DNA of 64,000 bases from Vibrio sp. 10N.286.49.B3 (GTDB lineage Bacteria > Pseudomonadota > Gammaproteobacteria > Enterobacterales > Vibrionaceae): positions 124,001 through 188,000 of the forward strand of contig NZ_MCUV01000046.1 in NCBI RefSeq assembly GCF_002873395.1. Reading direction: 5' to 3'. A model generated the notes under the pieces. That model searched no databases and was not told where the DNA came from. It worked only from the letters and a program-made list of their open reading frames with translations. Shown here in pieces: positions 47,342 to 57,645 of this stretch (position 1 is the first letter of the stretch; the number at the start of each line of letters is the position of its first letter). The translations under genes and the position numbers were made by a program.

Positions 47342-49063
47342 TTACGTTCTCTCCGTCTTGCTTAACCACATACTATCCATACCCTCGCCTTTAATTTGCA
47401 TCGGGTAAACGTGCTCTGTTTCATCCACACTAATATCAACAAACACCAAGCGATCTTTCATATCAAGTGCGCTTTGCAGTCCTTGCTCTAATTCGTCAGG
47501 GTGAGAAATTCGAATACCAACATGACCGTAAGCCTCGGCAATAGCAGCGAAATCAGGCACTGAACTCATGTATGAATTGGAATGACGACCTTGATAAATA
47601 ATATCTTGCCACTGCTTAACCATGCCAAGGAAGCGGTTGTTTAGGTTGATTATTTTAACTGGAATACCGTATTGAAGCGCCGTCGATAGCTCTTGAATAT
47701 TCATTTGAATACTGCCATCACCAGTCACACACACCACGACATCATCCGGATGAGTAAACTTCACCCCAAGCGCAGCCGGTAAACCAAAGCCCATGGTGCC
47801 AAGACCACCAGAGTTAATCCAACGACGCGGCTTATCAAATGGATAGTAGAGCGCAGCAAACATCTGGTGCTGACCAACATCAGACGCAACGTAAGCATCG
47901 CCATCGGTCAGTTTATAAAGTGTCTCTATAACCTGCTGAGGCTTGATCTTATCGGCTTGCTTTTCATAGTTTAAGCACTCTTTTTCACGCCAGCCTTGAA
48001 TCGCTTGCCACCACGAATCAATGGCAGCTTCATCATTGCTACTCTCATGCTCAGCTAAAAGGTCGAGCATCGATTGTAAAACGATATCTGCACAGCCAAC
48101 AATCGGCACATCAACACGAACATTTTTTGAAATAGATGAAGGGTCGATATCAATATGAAGGATCTTTGCATCAGGACAGTACTTATCTAGGTTGTTGGTC
48201 GTACGATCATCAAAGCGCACGCCAATACCAAAAATAAGGTCGGCATTATGCATGGTCATATTCGCTTCATAAGTACCATGCATCCCCAACATGCCTACCG
48301 AGTTTTTATGCGTACCAGGAAAAGCCCCTAGCCCCATTAATGTGCTCACAACCGGTAGATTTAACGATTCAGCCAGCTTTAATAACTGTGGATCCGCTTT
48401 AGAAATTATCGCGCCACCACCGACATACAGCACCGGCTTTTTCGCTTCAAGCAGCGCTTTTAGAGCTTTTTTAATTTGCCCTTTATGACCGCTCATAGTT
48501 GGATTGTAAGAGCGCAAATTAACGCTTTCTGGATATTGATAAGGAAGTTTAATCAGTGGGTTCATGACATCTTTAGGTAAATCCACCACAACAGGACCAG
48601 GGCGACCTGTAGACGCGATATAGAAGGCGCGCTTGATGGTTTCAGGGATATCTTCCGCCTTTTTCACTAGGAAGCTGTGCTTAACGACAGGACGAGAAAC
48701 ACCAACCATGTCACACTCTTGAAAGGCATCATTACCAATAAGGTTATTCGGAACGTTGCCCGACAGTACCACCATTGGAATAGAGTCCATATACGCTGTG
48801 GCTATGCCGGTGATGGTGTTCGTTGCACCAGGACCTGAACAGACAAGCACGACACCTGGCTTGCCAGTTGCGCGGGCAAAACCATCCGCCATATGCGTTG
48901 CAGCTTGCTCATGGCGAACAAGAACATGCTCAATATCATCCGTTTTCGCATGCAACGCATCATAAATATCCAATACTGAGCCACCAGGGTAGCCAAATAT
49001 TTGTTTTACTCCTTCATCTATCAGAGATTGTACGATCATCTCTGATCCAGATAGCATTTCCAT
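47342..49063 (-). CDS. ilvI: Acetolactate synthase III large (catalytic) subunit
   Basis: IlvI joins two pyruvates (or pyruvate and 2-ketobutyrate) in the first common step of valine, leucine and isoleucine synthesis, using ThDP and FAD. The product is 573 residues (E. coli 574). The ThDP activating Glu lies in [15 protein letters not shown], and the ThDP/Mg motif is [19 protein letters not shown]. The frame is open to 49126, but ATG 49063 has AGGAG 7 bases upstream and gives the family start MEMLSGSEM. It forms an ilvIH operon. Confidence 0.96.
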   Translation of the reverse strand: MEMLSGSEMIVQSLIDEGVKQIFGYPGGSVLDIYDALHAKTDDIEHVLVRHEQAATHMADGFARATGKPGVVLVCSGPGATNTITGIATAYMDSIPMVVLSGNVPNNLIGNDAFQECDMVGVSRPVVKHSFLVKKAEDIPETIKRAFYIASTGRPGPVVVDLPKDVMNPLIKLPYQYPESVNLRSYNPTMSGHKGQIKKALKALLEAKKPVLYVGGGAIISKADPQLLKLAESLNLPVVSTLMGLGAFPGTHKNSVGMLGMHGTYEANMTMHNADLIFGIGVRFDDRTTNNLDKYCPDAKILHIDIDPSSISKNVRVDVPIVGCADIVLQSMLDLLAEHESSNDEAAIDSWWQAIQGWREKECLNYEKQADKIKPQQVIETLYKLTDGDAYVASDVGQHQMFAALYYPFDKPRRWINSGGLGTMGFGLPAALGVKFTHPDDVVVCVTGDGSIQMNIQELSTALQYGIPVKIINLNNRFLGMVKQWQDIIYQGRHSNSYMSSVPDFAAIAEAYGHVGIRISHPDELEQGLQSALDMKDRLVFVDISVDETEHVYPMQIKGEGMDSMWLSKTERT

Positions 49064-49440
49064 ATTGTCACTCCTTTTCCAGCACGCAAAGTTTACGGTA
49101 ATAACTTGCGGCTGATCTTCCATCATTTAGGGCTTATTTTTAGCCTAATTCGAAATATAAGCACTTTCCTAATGTTCGCTCATCGAAAACAACAAACAGA
49201 CATCAATTACAACTTTACCGCTTTCTTAGCCTCTTATCGACCCGTTTTTTAACGCCTTAATAACACGATTCTTCACCTAAGCTCGCTTACAGTCAACAAT
49301 ACCAATAAAGTTAATTTAGGTGATTTAATGCTCTACTTAGCCAGCAAATAAAAGTATAAAAGACCAAAAATAAAATGTGTACCCTTGTATAAATTCAACT
49401 AATTAGCCAGATAACAAGACCATCATCCTAAATTTAAGAC
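49064..49440. other. ilvIH upstream region
   Basis: With the terminator after it this is a 441-base stretch without a gene. It is AT-rich, and in E. coli the matching region is controlled by Lrp. It contains a candidate promoter (49267-49295) and a small hairpin near 49085-49110 (CGCAA-a-GTT / AACTTGCG). No leader peptide rich in Val, Leu or Ile could be found. Confidence 0.55.
49267..49295 (-). promoter_or_regulatory. Candidate ilvIH promoter
   Basis: On the minus strand TTGACT (49295-49290), 17 bases, then AAGAAT (49272-49267). It would give a leader of about 195 bases before ilvI. Confidence 0.35.
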
Positions 49441-49474
49441 AAAAAAAATCCCTCACAAACATTGAGGGATTTTT
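49441..49474 (-). terminator. Terminator of the acyl-CoA ligase gene
   Basis: The 12-bp stem AAAAATCCCTCA / TGAGGGATTTTT has a 7-base loop; on the minus strand it ends in eight T. It insulates ilvIH from the gene upstream. Confidence 0.92.
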
Positions 49475-49504
49475 AAACACTTTAAAAATTATCTATCAAT
49501 AAAA

Positions 49505-51313
49505 CTATTTCTTTTTTGTCTTATCAACATACATTTCTTCAATTTCATCTTGATATCGGTCGCTAATCACTTTACGGCGCAGTTTTTGCGTTGGTGTTAG
49601 CTCACCTTTATCCATAGAGAAGGCTTTTGGTAGCAGCTTGAACTTCTTCACTTGCTCAAACTTGGCTAACTCATCTTGCAGGCCATGAATACGCTTTTCA
49701 AACATCTCAACCACTTCATTGTTCTTAATCAACTCTAAGCGATCATGGTATTTAATGTTCAATTCTTTCGCGTACAACTCTAAGGTATCAAAACAAGGTA
49801 CGATCAAGGCTGAAACAAATTTACGCGTGTCAGCAATAACCGCGATTTGTTCAATGTAGTGATCTTTACCTATCGCGCCTTCAATCACTTGAGGTGCAAT
49901 GTATTTACCATTTGATGTCTTCATTAGCTCTTTGATACGGTCTGTAATAAACAGGTTACCGTTATCATCAAAATGACCAGCATCACCTGTTTTCAAAAAG
50001 CCTTGCTCATCAAAAGTTTTTTCTGTCTCTTCTGGCATTTTATAGTAGCCGCGCATCACCATAGGACCACGAACTAAGATTTCATTGTTCTCGCCAATTT
50101 TCACTTCAGCGCCCGGCATCGACATACCAATCGAGTCTGGGTTAAAGCATTTATCATCCCAGCAAGAAACGGTTGCCGTTGTTTCTGTCATGCCGTAGCC
50201 CAACTTCACGTTGATGCCAATCGCATGAAAGAAACGCCCAATGGTGTGATCGAGCTTAGCGCCACCACATGGCATGAAGTTAATGTTGCCACCAAGCAAA
50301 GCACGCAGTTTTGATAGGACTAACTTATCCGCCAGTGCGTAGCTCTTTGTTAATAGCAGTGAAGGTGTACGTCCTTCCTGGTGACAGACGGACATTTTTG
50401 CCCCCATGTTCACCGCCCATGTAAATAGCACCTTACGAATCGCTGATGCTTTCGATACTTTTTCATGGATAGCAGAGAAAATCTTCTCATAGAAACGCGG
50501 AACGGCACACATCACCGTTGGACGCACATCAGCTAACGCATCACGTACTTTCATCGTATCTTGTAGATAACAGTTGGTCGCACCACGATAAAGCACATAG
50601 AAAGTCCACGCACGCTCAAAGACATGAGAAAGTGGTAGGAAACATAAAGAGACATCTTCAGAGGTTAAGCTTAAACGCTCATCGTGACCTTTCACCTGAG
50701 AGCCGATGTTTTCATAATCAAGCATCACGCCTTTTGGCTGGCCTGTGGTACCTGATGTGTAAATCAGCGTCACAAGGTCAGTCATGTTGGCATCAGCAAG
50801 ACGCACATCTAACTCTGCCTGATGTTGCTCGTTGTTTTGTTCCATGAATTCAGACCATGAAACAGCGTGAGGGTACTCTTTAAGATCAACCTTAGCATCC
50901 ATGGCAACGATAAGCTCAAGTTGCTCACAGTCATCAAATAGAGAGACGGCTGCGTCAAATTGTGCCTGCTCACCAACGAACAAGATTTTGACATCAGCGT
51001 TTTGGATAATATAAGAGGATTGAGCCGCGGTATTCGTTGGGTAAATTGGTACCGTCACTATGCGTGCTTGCAGCGAACCAAAATCAGCAATGGTCCATTG
51101 CGGCATATTATTGGAGAAAATCCCAATTTTGTCTTGAGGCTTTAATCCTCGGGCTAATAGCGCCAAAGACAAAGTATCCATCTGTTGACCAAACTGCTTC
51201 CAGCTGATCCCTTCCCATAATTGGTTAACTTTATGCTTAAGTGCAACGCGATCACCCATTTGGGCAACATGCTCGCGGATGTTTTTGACGATATGATAAT
51301 CTAAATTGGCCAT
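49505..51313 (-). CDS. Long-chain fatty acid--CoA ligase (AMP-forming)
   Basis: An ANL-superfamily adenylate-forming enzyme of 602 residues, of the FadD15-like type rather than classic FadD. The P-loop [20 protein letters not shown], the [12 protein letters not shown] motif, the hinge [20 protein letters not shown] and the C-terminal catalytic Lys region are present. It is expected to activate long-chain fatty acids to acyl-CoA at the membrane surface. A possible reading frame extends to 51385, but ATG 51313 has AAGG upstream and gives [12 protein letters not shown]. The neighbours ilvI and leuO match the V. cholerae order I recall. Chain-length preference cannot be read. Confidence 0.9.
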   Translation of the reverse strand: MANLDYHIVKNIREHVAQMGDRVALKHKVNQLWEGISWKQFGQQMDTLSLALLARGLKPQDKIGIFSNNMPQWTIADFGSLQARIVTVPIYPTNTAAQSSYIIQNADVKILFVGEQAQFDAAVSLFDDCEQLELIVAMDAKVDLKEYPHAVSWSEFMEQNNEQHQAELDVRLADANMTDLVTLIYTSGTTGQPKGVMLDYENIGSQVKGHDERLSLTSEDVSLCFLPLSHVFERAWTFYVLYRGATNCYLQDTMKVRDALADVRPTVMCAVPRFYEKIFSAIHEKVSKASAIRKVLFTWAVNMGAKMSVCHQEGRTPSLLLTKSYALADKLVLSKLRALLGGNINFMPCGGAKLDHTIGRFFHAIGINVKLGYGMTETTATVSCWDDKCFNPDSIGMSMPGAEVKIGENNEILVRGPMVMRGYYKMPEETEKTFDEQGFLKTGDAGHFDDNGNLFITDRIKELMKTSNGKYIAPQVIEGAIGKDHYIEQIAVIADTRKFVSALIVPCFDTLELYAKELNIKYHDRLELIKNNEVVEMFEKRIHGLQDELAKFEQVKKFKLLPKAFSMDKGELTPTQKLRRKVISDRYQDEIEEMYVDKTKKK

Positions 51314-51454
51314 GCTCTTTACCTTAGGCTTACACATGTAAGCTATTTGAGCGAACAAGTGTACCTTTGAAGAAAAAAAAGGCAACTGACTCGTATCAAA
51401 GTTATTACTGATAATGTGCTTTTTACTTCTGATCAGACCAGATGAGCCCGATAT

Positions 51455-51491
51455 AAAAAAACCTTAAGCCAAACAATTAACTTAAGGTTTT
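51455..51491 (-). terminator. leuO terminator
   Basis: The 11-bp stem AAAACCTTAAG / CTTAAGGTTTT has a 12-base loop and a T-run on the minus strand. It follows the leuO stop by 25 bases. Confidence 0.85.
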
Positions 51492-51516
51492 CATTAATTT
51501 AAACTATGGTTAGCAA

Positions 51517-52476
51517 TTACTTCAATGCGACAACTTCACCACAGATAATCATCAATTGATCTCGTAACCAAATGTGACCTTTGTCTTTTTCACTGGATTC
51601 GTGCCAGCTTAAATAACCACTAATACTGCGATTTTCAAACGGGAAATCTAATACTTGAAGCTGTTCTTTATTCGCTGCATTCTCAACCATCCAACGTGGA
51701 GCAATAGTAACAAGCTCAGATTGACCAACGACATAAAGTACATTGCTTAAGCTTGTACCTTCGTAGAAAGGTTGACAGTCCAGATCACGGTAAGCTTGCT
51801 CAGAGAAACTGCGCTGACCATGAATCTTTGATAACTTAGCATGCTTCTCCATCAGTAGTTCACCGATGGTCACTGAGTTCTCAATACGTGGGTGTGCTTT
51901 CGAAGTCACAACCACTAACTCATCTTTGAAGATTTCAGTGCTTGAAAAACCTTGCTCATCAAAACGAGCATAGTCGATAACAAAGTCAATTTCCTGGTAA
52001 CGCATGCGCTCTGATAATTTGCGATCAAATTCCGCGTCCATGTGCAGTTGGATATCAGGTGCTTGCTCATGGATGCTTTTCATAATACGTGGCGCAAAAC
52101 GCATATCACATGGGCTGCAAATACCCAGCTTAAATAGACGGCTTGATGATTCAGGCGAGAACACTGAACTTGGTAGCTCATTACGAATTAATTGCAGTGA
52201 CTGACGGATAGGACCAAACAGTTGACGAGCACGCTGAGTCGGTTGAATACCACGACCTTGGCGCATAAATAGCTCATCATTAAACATGATTTTTAAACGT
52301 GCAACGGCATTACTTACTGCTGGCTGAGACATACCTAAATTATGCGCAGCACGAGTGATGTTTTGCTCTTGCATTACTGCATCAAATACAGTTAACAAAT
52401 TTAAGTCAACACCACGTAAAGTACTTTCCATACGGTAGCTAGCAATAGCACTCATCGCATCTTTTTTGTCTAACAT
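51517..52476 (-). CDS. leuO: LysR-family regulator LeuO
   Basis: LeuO is a pleiotropic LysR-type regulator that counteracts H-NS. The product is 319 residues (E. coli 314). The N-terminal winged helix-turn-helix (~22-80) reads VDLNLLTVFDAVMQEQNITR and AAHNLGMSQPAVSNAVARLK. The C-terminal effector domain (~110-310) begins SSRLFKLGICSPCDMRF. GAGAAAGG precedes ATG 52476. Its place between ilvIH and leuABCD is shared with E. coli, where leuO lies between leuL and ilvI; here other genes have come between leuO and leuA. Confidence 0.93.
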   Translation of the reverse strand: MLDKKDAMSAIASYRMESTLRGVDLNLLTVFDAVMQEQNITRAAHNLGMSQPAVSNAVARLKIMFNDELFMRQGRGIQPTQRARQLFGPIRQSLQLIRNELPSSVFSPESSSRLFKLGICSPCDMRFAPRIMKSIHEQAPDIQLHMDAEFDRKLSERMRYQEIDFVIDYARFDEQGFSSTEIFKDELVVVTSKAHPRIENSVTIGELLMEKHAKLSKIHGQRSFSEQAYRDLDCQPFYEGTSLSNVLYVVGQSELVTIAPRWMVENAANKEQLQVLDFPFENRSISGYLSWHESSEKDKGHIWLRDQLMIICGEVVALK

Positions 52477-52822
52477 TGGTACGCCTTTCTCAGTTATAAA
52501 TGGTACACGTTCAAAATGAATTGGTTCAAAAAACCATCAATTAGAAAAATTCACTTATTCCGACACTATCGGACGAGCACCACTATCAACTAATCATTTA
52601 AGGCGTACCAATAAGATTGACAAATAATCATGACGTTTTAGCCAAAATACATTATTATCAATACCAATCAATGATTTATGTTTTTTATAAAAAAGACTAA
52701 ATTAGATTTCTTGTCCTTTTTTTTGCTATACATTACCTAAATCTATGGGTAGGACTTTAAGTAACACTATTCATAACAAGCAAGAATGAATAGAATTAAC
52801 AATAAAAACAACTTGAATAAAA
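52477..52822. other. AT-rich leuO upstream region
   Basis: A 346-base stretch with no supported gene. It contains long A/T tracts (for example around 52680-52730), which is what is expected for a promoter silenced by H-NS and autoregulated by LeuO. A short hairpin CTATTCAT / ATGAATAG near 52768-52794 may mark the end of the transcript coming from the glycosyltransferase gene, but lacks a T-run. Confidence 0.55.
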
Positions 52823-53869
52823 TCAGCTTACCGATGCATAACTAGGGAAATCTACGCGATCCCATAAATGACTAAATAGATCCGTTTGAGTCTGCCATTC
52901 ACCCGCAACAATCCAATCAGCCAGTGCATGCGCTACGTCTGGATACCTGACCTTTTCAGCATCGTCACTGTCTAACCAGTCACGCACTTTAGACGGGTCT
53001 AAAAACGCCATACCCTGCGCCAAACCAAGCTCCTCAAGTGTTGCCACATTACTTTGCTGTTCGAACTGACCATCCAATGGTTTCAGTAGCAGCTTTTTAC
53101 CTAGGGCAAGTGCCTCTGAAGGAAGTTCAAAACCACCATTGGCGATCACGCCTTGGCACTCTCTTAGATCCTGCTGAAAACCTTCAAGACCAAGCGGCTT
53201 AAGGTGAATATGATTTAGATTTACAGGCTCAATAACATCGGGATGATAACAGACGAAATTATAACCAGAGAAGCGCATCAAGAGGTCTGTGACGTTATCT
53301 AAACTCTCAAATGGCAGATAAACCAACACTAACGATGACGGTTCAATAGACTGGCTGTATGAGTGAATGATTGGCGGCAAAATCGATTGACTAAAGTGAT
53401 ACCAATGCAATGCCACATAGTAATCAGCAGGAGCAAAATTCTTAATCAGTTGATGATCTAGCCAGTTCATCTCTTTTTTTGGTACGTCATGTCGGAAGGC
53501 ATTTTGATGGCTAATACTAATACAAGGCACTTTTTGTTGCTTAGCAGCCCAAGCAGAGATAGGTTCAAAATCATTCAACACTAAGTCATATTGGCTTAGG
53601 TCTAATTGCTTTATCTCTTTCATCAACTGTAATGGGTTATTGTTCAAAGCACTTTTGACATAGTTAACTTGACCATTTTCACTAATAAAAGTCAGCCCTT
53701 TACGCACCGTAAAATCACCAAACTCTTCCATCGCAAAAAATCGTGATTTCTCGCGACCAGAGAAAAGAAAATCCACCTCAACATCTCGCTTGGATAGTGC
53801 ATGACACATCGCTCTAGCGCGTGAGATATGACCGTTACCCGTTCCTTGGACGCCGTATAATATCTTCAT
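52823..53869 (-). CDS. MJ1255/TIGR00661-type glycosyltransferase
   Basis: A 348-residue GT28/MurG-like glycosyltransferase. It begins MKILYGVQGTGNGHISRA, the family's Gly-rich start, and the C-terminal nucleotide-sugar site reads VIANGGFELPSEALALGKKLLL (the usual GGxxTxxEAL replaced by GGFELPSEAL). Members are uncharacterised; sugar donor and acceptor are unknown. ATG 53869 has AGGA just upstream; the frame runs on to 53893, overlapping the PAP2 gene. It starts 16 bases after the PAP2 stop, so the two are a cotranscribed pair, suggesting a glycolipid or lipid-linked product. Confidence 0.85.
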   Translation of the reverse strand: MKILYGVQGTGNGHISRARAMCHALSKRDVEVDFLFSGREKSRFFAMEEFGDFTVRKGLTFISENGQVNYVKSALNNNPLQLMKEIKQLDLSQYDLVLNDFEPISAWAAKQQKVPCISISHQNAFRHDVPKKEMNWLDHQLIKNFAPADYYVALHWYHFSQSILPPIIHSYSQSIEPSSLVLVYLPFESLDNVTDLLMRFSGYNFVCYHPDVIEPVNLNHIHLKPLGLEGFQQDLRECQGVIANGGFELPSEALALGKKLLLKPLDGQFEQQSNVATLEELGLAQGMAFLDPSKVRDWLDSDDAEKVRYPDVAHALADWIVAGEWQTQTDLFSHLWDRVDFPSYASVS

Positions 53870-53885
53870 CTTAAATTCCTTTAAT

Positions 53886-54410
53886 CTAACCAATCATCAT
53901 TAGAGCAAATGAAGCGCTTGCCACGCCTAATACTGCACCAAGTAGTACATCACTGAGAAAGTGAACACCAAGTTGTATCCTAGATAAACCTATACAGATT
54001 GCCCATACTAGGCTCACAGCGAAAATCGCAGGGTAATAGGTCGCAATTAATGTTGCCATTACAAAGGCAGCCGCAGTGTGTCCTGACGGTAAGCTATACT
54101 GATCAGAAGGGGTAATATAAGAGGTAAATAGACCAGAAAACTCAGGGGGACGACGGCGCTTAATGCCATTTTTCATTATCCAATAAATGGGTAATTCAAT
54201 CGCAAAAGCTGCTAAACCAACAATTAAAAACTGCTGACCAACTTCACCATCAAAGAAAAAGACACATAAAGCAAAAATTGCGTATAAGTGCCCGTCTCCT
54301 GTATGAGATACCGCCTTGCTCAACTGAGCTATTTGACGGCTGAAACGGTGCTGTAAACAAAAAAGGGAGAAGGCTACATCCCAACGTACAATTGGTTCAA
54401 TAGTGCGCAT
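53886..54410 (-). CDS. PAP2-family membrane phosphatase
   Basis: A 174-residue membrane protein with about five hydrophobic segments. All three PAP2 motifs are present: KNGIKRRRPPEF (K-x6-RP), SLPSGHTAAAF (PSGH) and SRIQLGVHFLSD (SR-x5-H-x3-D). It should remove phosphate from a lipid phosphate or pyrophosphate at the outer face of the inner membrane; candidates are phosphatidate, phosphatidylglycerophosphate or undecaprenyl pyrophosphate. ATG 54410 has AAGGAG upstream. It is paired with the glycosyltransferase at 52823. Confidence 0.9.
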   Translation of the reverse strand: MRTIEPIVRWDVAFSLFCLQHRFSRQIAQLSKAVSHTGDGHLYAIFALCVFFFDGEVGQQFLIVGLAAFAIELPIYWIMKNGIKRRRPPEFSGLFTSYITPSDQYSLPSGHTAAAFVMATLIATYYPAIFAVSLVWAICIGLSRIQLGVHFLSDVLLGAVLGVASASFALMMIG

Positions 54411-54525
54411 ATTGCACTCCTTGTCATCGCTATCTTTAATGTATAACCACAAACCGGATGGTATTAGATTAAATTAGAGTGATAACATGACAAGTGAGTG
54501 ACAATTCAAAGTCATTGCAGTGACA

Positions 54526-57500
54526 TTAATCGGATATTTTTTCATGCTTGTGTACTAGATCAAAATCAGCCAAAACCGCATAGGCTGCAGGGATCATAAA
54601 TAGCACCAGTAAGGTCGAAGCAAAAATACCAAACACGATAGAAATGACCAAAGGTTGGATAACTAAAGCCTGCAAACTGGTCTCCATCAACAGAGGCAAC
54701 AGGCCAACGGCAGTGGTCAACGAGGTTAAAAATACCGCCCTAAATCGCTCTCGACTCGCCTTAACCACAGACTGATGCACGCTATCGCCTTGATCGACAT
54801 GATGACGGATATATTGCACCAACAAAATAGAGTCATTCACCACGATTCCCGCTAGCGAAACAAAGCCCATCAAACTCGGCATACTCAGTGAGTAACCCAG
54901 TAACCAATGACCAAACACCACACCAATAAACGCCAGAGGAATGGCTAACATCACCACCACAGGCTCAAGGTAACTGCGGAACTGATAACTTAGAATGGCA
55001 AACACCCCAAATAGCCCTAGTAAGAAGCCCTTACCCATTGATGAACCTGTCTTAGCTGCATCTTTGGCTTCCCCTTCAAAATCAAAGCGTAAGCCTGGGT
55101 ATTTCTTCATTAGCCTTGGTGCTTCATCACGCTGAAACTGACTAACCACCGCCGATGAGCTGACAATGTTATTATCAACATCACCAAAAATAGTGATGGT
55201 GCGTAGACCATTAATCCGCTGAATTCGCACATAGTTACGCTGAAAATCCAGACTGGCAACACTGGCTAACGGGACTTGGTTGCCATTGGTGAGCATAATC
55301 GGAAAGTTGGCTAATTGCTGTAAGTCACCCGCTTGCTGTTTATTTAAGCGTACATCAATCGAGATATTTTCCACCCCGAGTTGGATTTCATCCGCTGTTT
55401 GACCATAAAATGCGGCGCGTAACTGGCTGGCAATCATCTGACCATTAACGCCAAATGTCTCCGCACCGGGTAGCAATTTGACCAATATCTCCTCTTTGCC
55501 CATACGCATGTCATCAAGTACACCGTGTACGCCATCGAGTTGATTAAGATAACGCTGGATATCAATCGAGACCGCTTTTAATTGGTCTAAATCATTATGC
55601 TGAGCACGCACTTCAATCGCTCGCCCTCCAGGTCCCATGGCGGGTTGCTTAAAGACTAAAGAGATAGGATCGGCTAGCTCCCCCACCTCCTCTCGCCAAG
55701 CAATAACAAAATCTCCCAATAAGGTATTACGGATCTCAGCACCCAGTAGATCTAAGCGTACCGTGGCTAAGTGAGGTCCCGATTCATTGGCATCAAAGTT
55801 GGTATTAAACTGCACCGTGACATGCTTAATCAGATCTTCGCCCTCTTCTGCTTGCTGACTAAAGCGACGATTCAATGTCTCTGCAGAAGCCACAATATGC
55901 TTAATTACTTCTTCCGTTTGAGACAGTGATGAGCCCGGCGGCAAAATAACCCGAGCTTCAATAATATCGCCATCTAAATCAGGAAAGGGTTGGAACTTAA
56001 CCACACCACCAACAATGAGTGCAATCGAAATGAGTAGCAGCCCTAACACCCCACCTAAAAAGGCATAACGAAAAGCAACCACGCGCTCAACAGCCGTGAT
56101 TAATGTAGTATTACGAAAGTGCTCAAACTTCTCTAACAACAGCACCTTAAAGCGCCAAGGTTGACGCCCCTTTTTACGGTTATTCTGCTCTTTTTTTAAT
56201 GAGTGCGCTAAGTGGTTTGGCAAAATGAGAAAGGCTTCAATCAGACTTAAGCAAAGAACTAATATCAGCACTTGCGGCACTGATTTGAGCACCGCTCCCA
56301 TTTGTCCATCGAGAAACAACAAGCTACCAAAGATGCACACTGTGGTTAAAAACGAAGAGAGTACGCCTGGGAAAACCTTCTTCACTCCGTTATAAACCGC
56401 ATCATCAACCGACTGACCCCGCTCCAAATGAGCCGCGATGGATTCGGCGATCACAATGGCGTCATCCATCATGATCCCTATCGCCATTAATAAACCGACA
56501 AGCGACATTATATTGATCGACACACCAAGGTTCGCCATAAGAAATAGACCACCAAGAAAGGCTACCGGAAGACCTGCTGCCACCCAAAATGAGTAGCGCA
56601 AGGTAAAGAACAGCCACATGGTAGCAAAGACCAAAACAATACCTTGCCAGCCATTACGAACCATCATGGTCAATCGATCCCAAAGCAGTGACGAGAGATC
56701 ATTGGTCATCGACAGTGTTACGCCATGAGGGGCAATCAGTCTCTGATCTTCAACAAACAGATTCACCTGCTCTTTAACTCTCAGCGCATCATCGGCTTTA
56801 CTTTTACTGATATTAAGCACCGCTGAAGGTAACCCATCAAAGAAATACTTTTGCTCATCAAGCTCAAAACGATCGGTAATGGTCGCCACATCACGCAAGC
56901 GGATCAGCGAACCATTCTCACCTGAACTAATAACTAAGCTTTCGAGCTCTTGTGGTGTCACTCGCCTTTCATCAAAACGAATCAAAAAGTTTTTATCTGG
57001 CGTCTCAATATTACCGCTTGGCAACTTAATATTTTGTCGACCAATTTGATCGGCAATATCAGCCACGCTTAATCCCAATTGGCGAATGATGTCGCTGTTG
57101 ATCTCCACCCGGTATTGGTGATCCGAAAAACCACTGATCTCCACCAGTGAGACACCATAATCGAGTTTCAGTGTACGTTTCAGATCCTCGGCATAAGCCT
57201 TTAATTCTGGCCATGTGGTTTGTGCGGTAATAGCGATATCCACCACCGGCTCATTCCAATCCAACTCTTGCACAATCGGAGACTCAATTTCGTTGGGAAA
57301 ATCATTAATTGAGTTAATTTGCGTTTGTACATCCACCAGCATGCGACCAATATCAGCTTGTTCTGTTAGCTTAATGGTTAACCGCGCAGAGCCTTCCACC
57401 GCTTCACATTTGGTTTCTTCTATGTTGCCAAGCCCATCAATGGCATCTTCCATCCGCACACAAAGGCTCTCTTCTACTTCTTGTGGCGCAGCGCCTGGGT

Positions 57501-57645
57501 AAACAATGCTGGCCATAATATACGGGGGACTAAACTCTGGAAATGTTTCACGCTTTAAGGTCGATAGTGCTGAGAAACCAAGCAGAAGAATCGCCAACAT
57601 CAACAGGTTAGCGGCCGTTGGATGACGAGAGAAAAAGCGGATCAT
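54526..57645 (-). CDS. RND-family efflux transporter
   Basis: An inner-membrane proton-driven pump of 1039 residues, the usual RND length, with twelve membrane segments and two large periplasmic loops. It opens MIRFFSRHPTAANLLMLAIL, and the proton-relay Asp pair is in GLLMAIGIMMDDAIVIAES (TM4). It resembles the AcrB/HAE group without identifying the substrate. Its start overlaps the adaptor stop by four bases (ATGA). No outer-membrane gene is in the operon; TolC at 8.6 kb could serve. Confidence 0.93.
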   Translation of the reverse strand: MIRFFSRHPTAANLLMLAILLLGFSALSTLKRETFPEFSPPYIMASIVYPGAAPQEVEESLCVRMEDAIDGLGNIEETKCEAVEGSARLTIKLTEQADIGRMLVDVQTQINSINDFPNEIESPIVQELDWNEPVVDIAITAQTTWPELKAYAEDLKRTLKLDYGVSLVEISGFSDHQYRVEINSDIIRQLGLSVADIADQIGRQNIKLPSGNIETPDKNFLIRFDERRVTPQELESLVISSGENGSLIRLRDVATITDRFELDEQKYFFDGLPSAVLNISKSKADDALRVKEQVNLFVEDQRLIAPHGVTLSMTNDLSSLLWDRLTMMVRNGWQGIVLVFATMWLFFTLRYSFWVAAGLPVAFLGGLFLMANLGVSINIMSLVGLLMAIGIMMDDAIVIAESIAAHLERGQSVDDAVYNGVKKVFPGVLSSFLTTVCIFGSLLFLDGQMGAVLKSVPQVLILVLCLSLIEAFLILPNHLAHSLKKEQNNRKKGRQPWRFKVLLLEKFEHFRNTTLITAVERVVAFRYAFLGGVLGLLLISIALIVGGVVKFQPFPDLDGDIIEARVILPPGSSLSQTEEVIKHIVASAETLNRRFSQQAEEGEDLIKHVTVQFNTNFDANESGPHLATVRLDLLGAEIRNTLLGDFVIAWREEVGELADPISLVFKQPAMGPGGRAIEVRAQHNDLDQLKAVSIDIQRYLNQLDGVHGVLDDMRMGKEEILVKLLPGAETFGVNGQMIASQLRAAFYGQTADEIQLGVENISIDVRLNKQQAGDLQQLANFPIMLTNGNQVPLASVASLDFQRNYVRIQRINGLRTITIFGDVDNNIVSSSAVVSQFQRDEAPRLMKKYPGLRFDFEGEAKDAAKTGSSMGKGFLLGLFGVFAILSYQFRSYLEPVVVMLAIPLAFIGVVFGHWLLGYSLSMPSLMGFVSLAGIVVNDSILLVQYIRHHVDQGDSVHQSVVKASRERFRAVFLTSLTTAVGLLPLLMETSLQALVIQPLVISIVFGIFASTLLVLFMIPAAYAVLADFDLVHKHEKISD

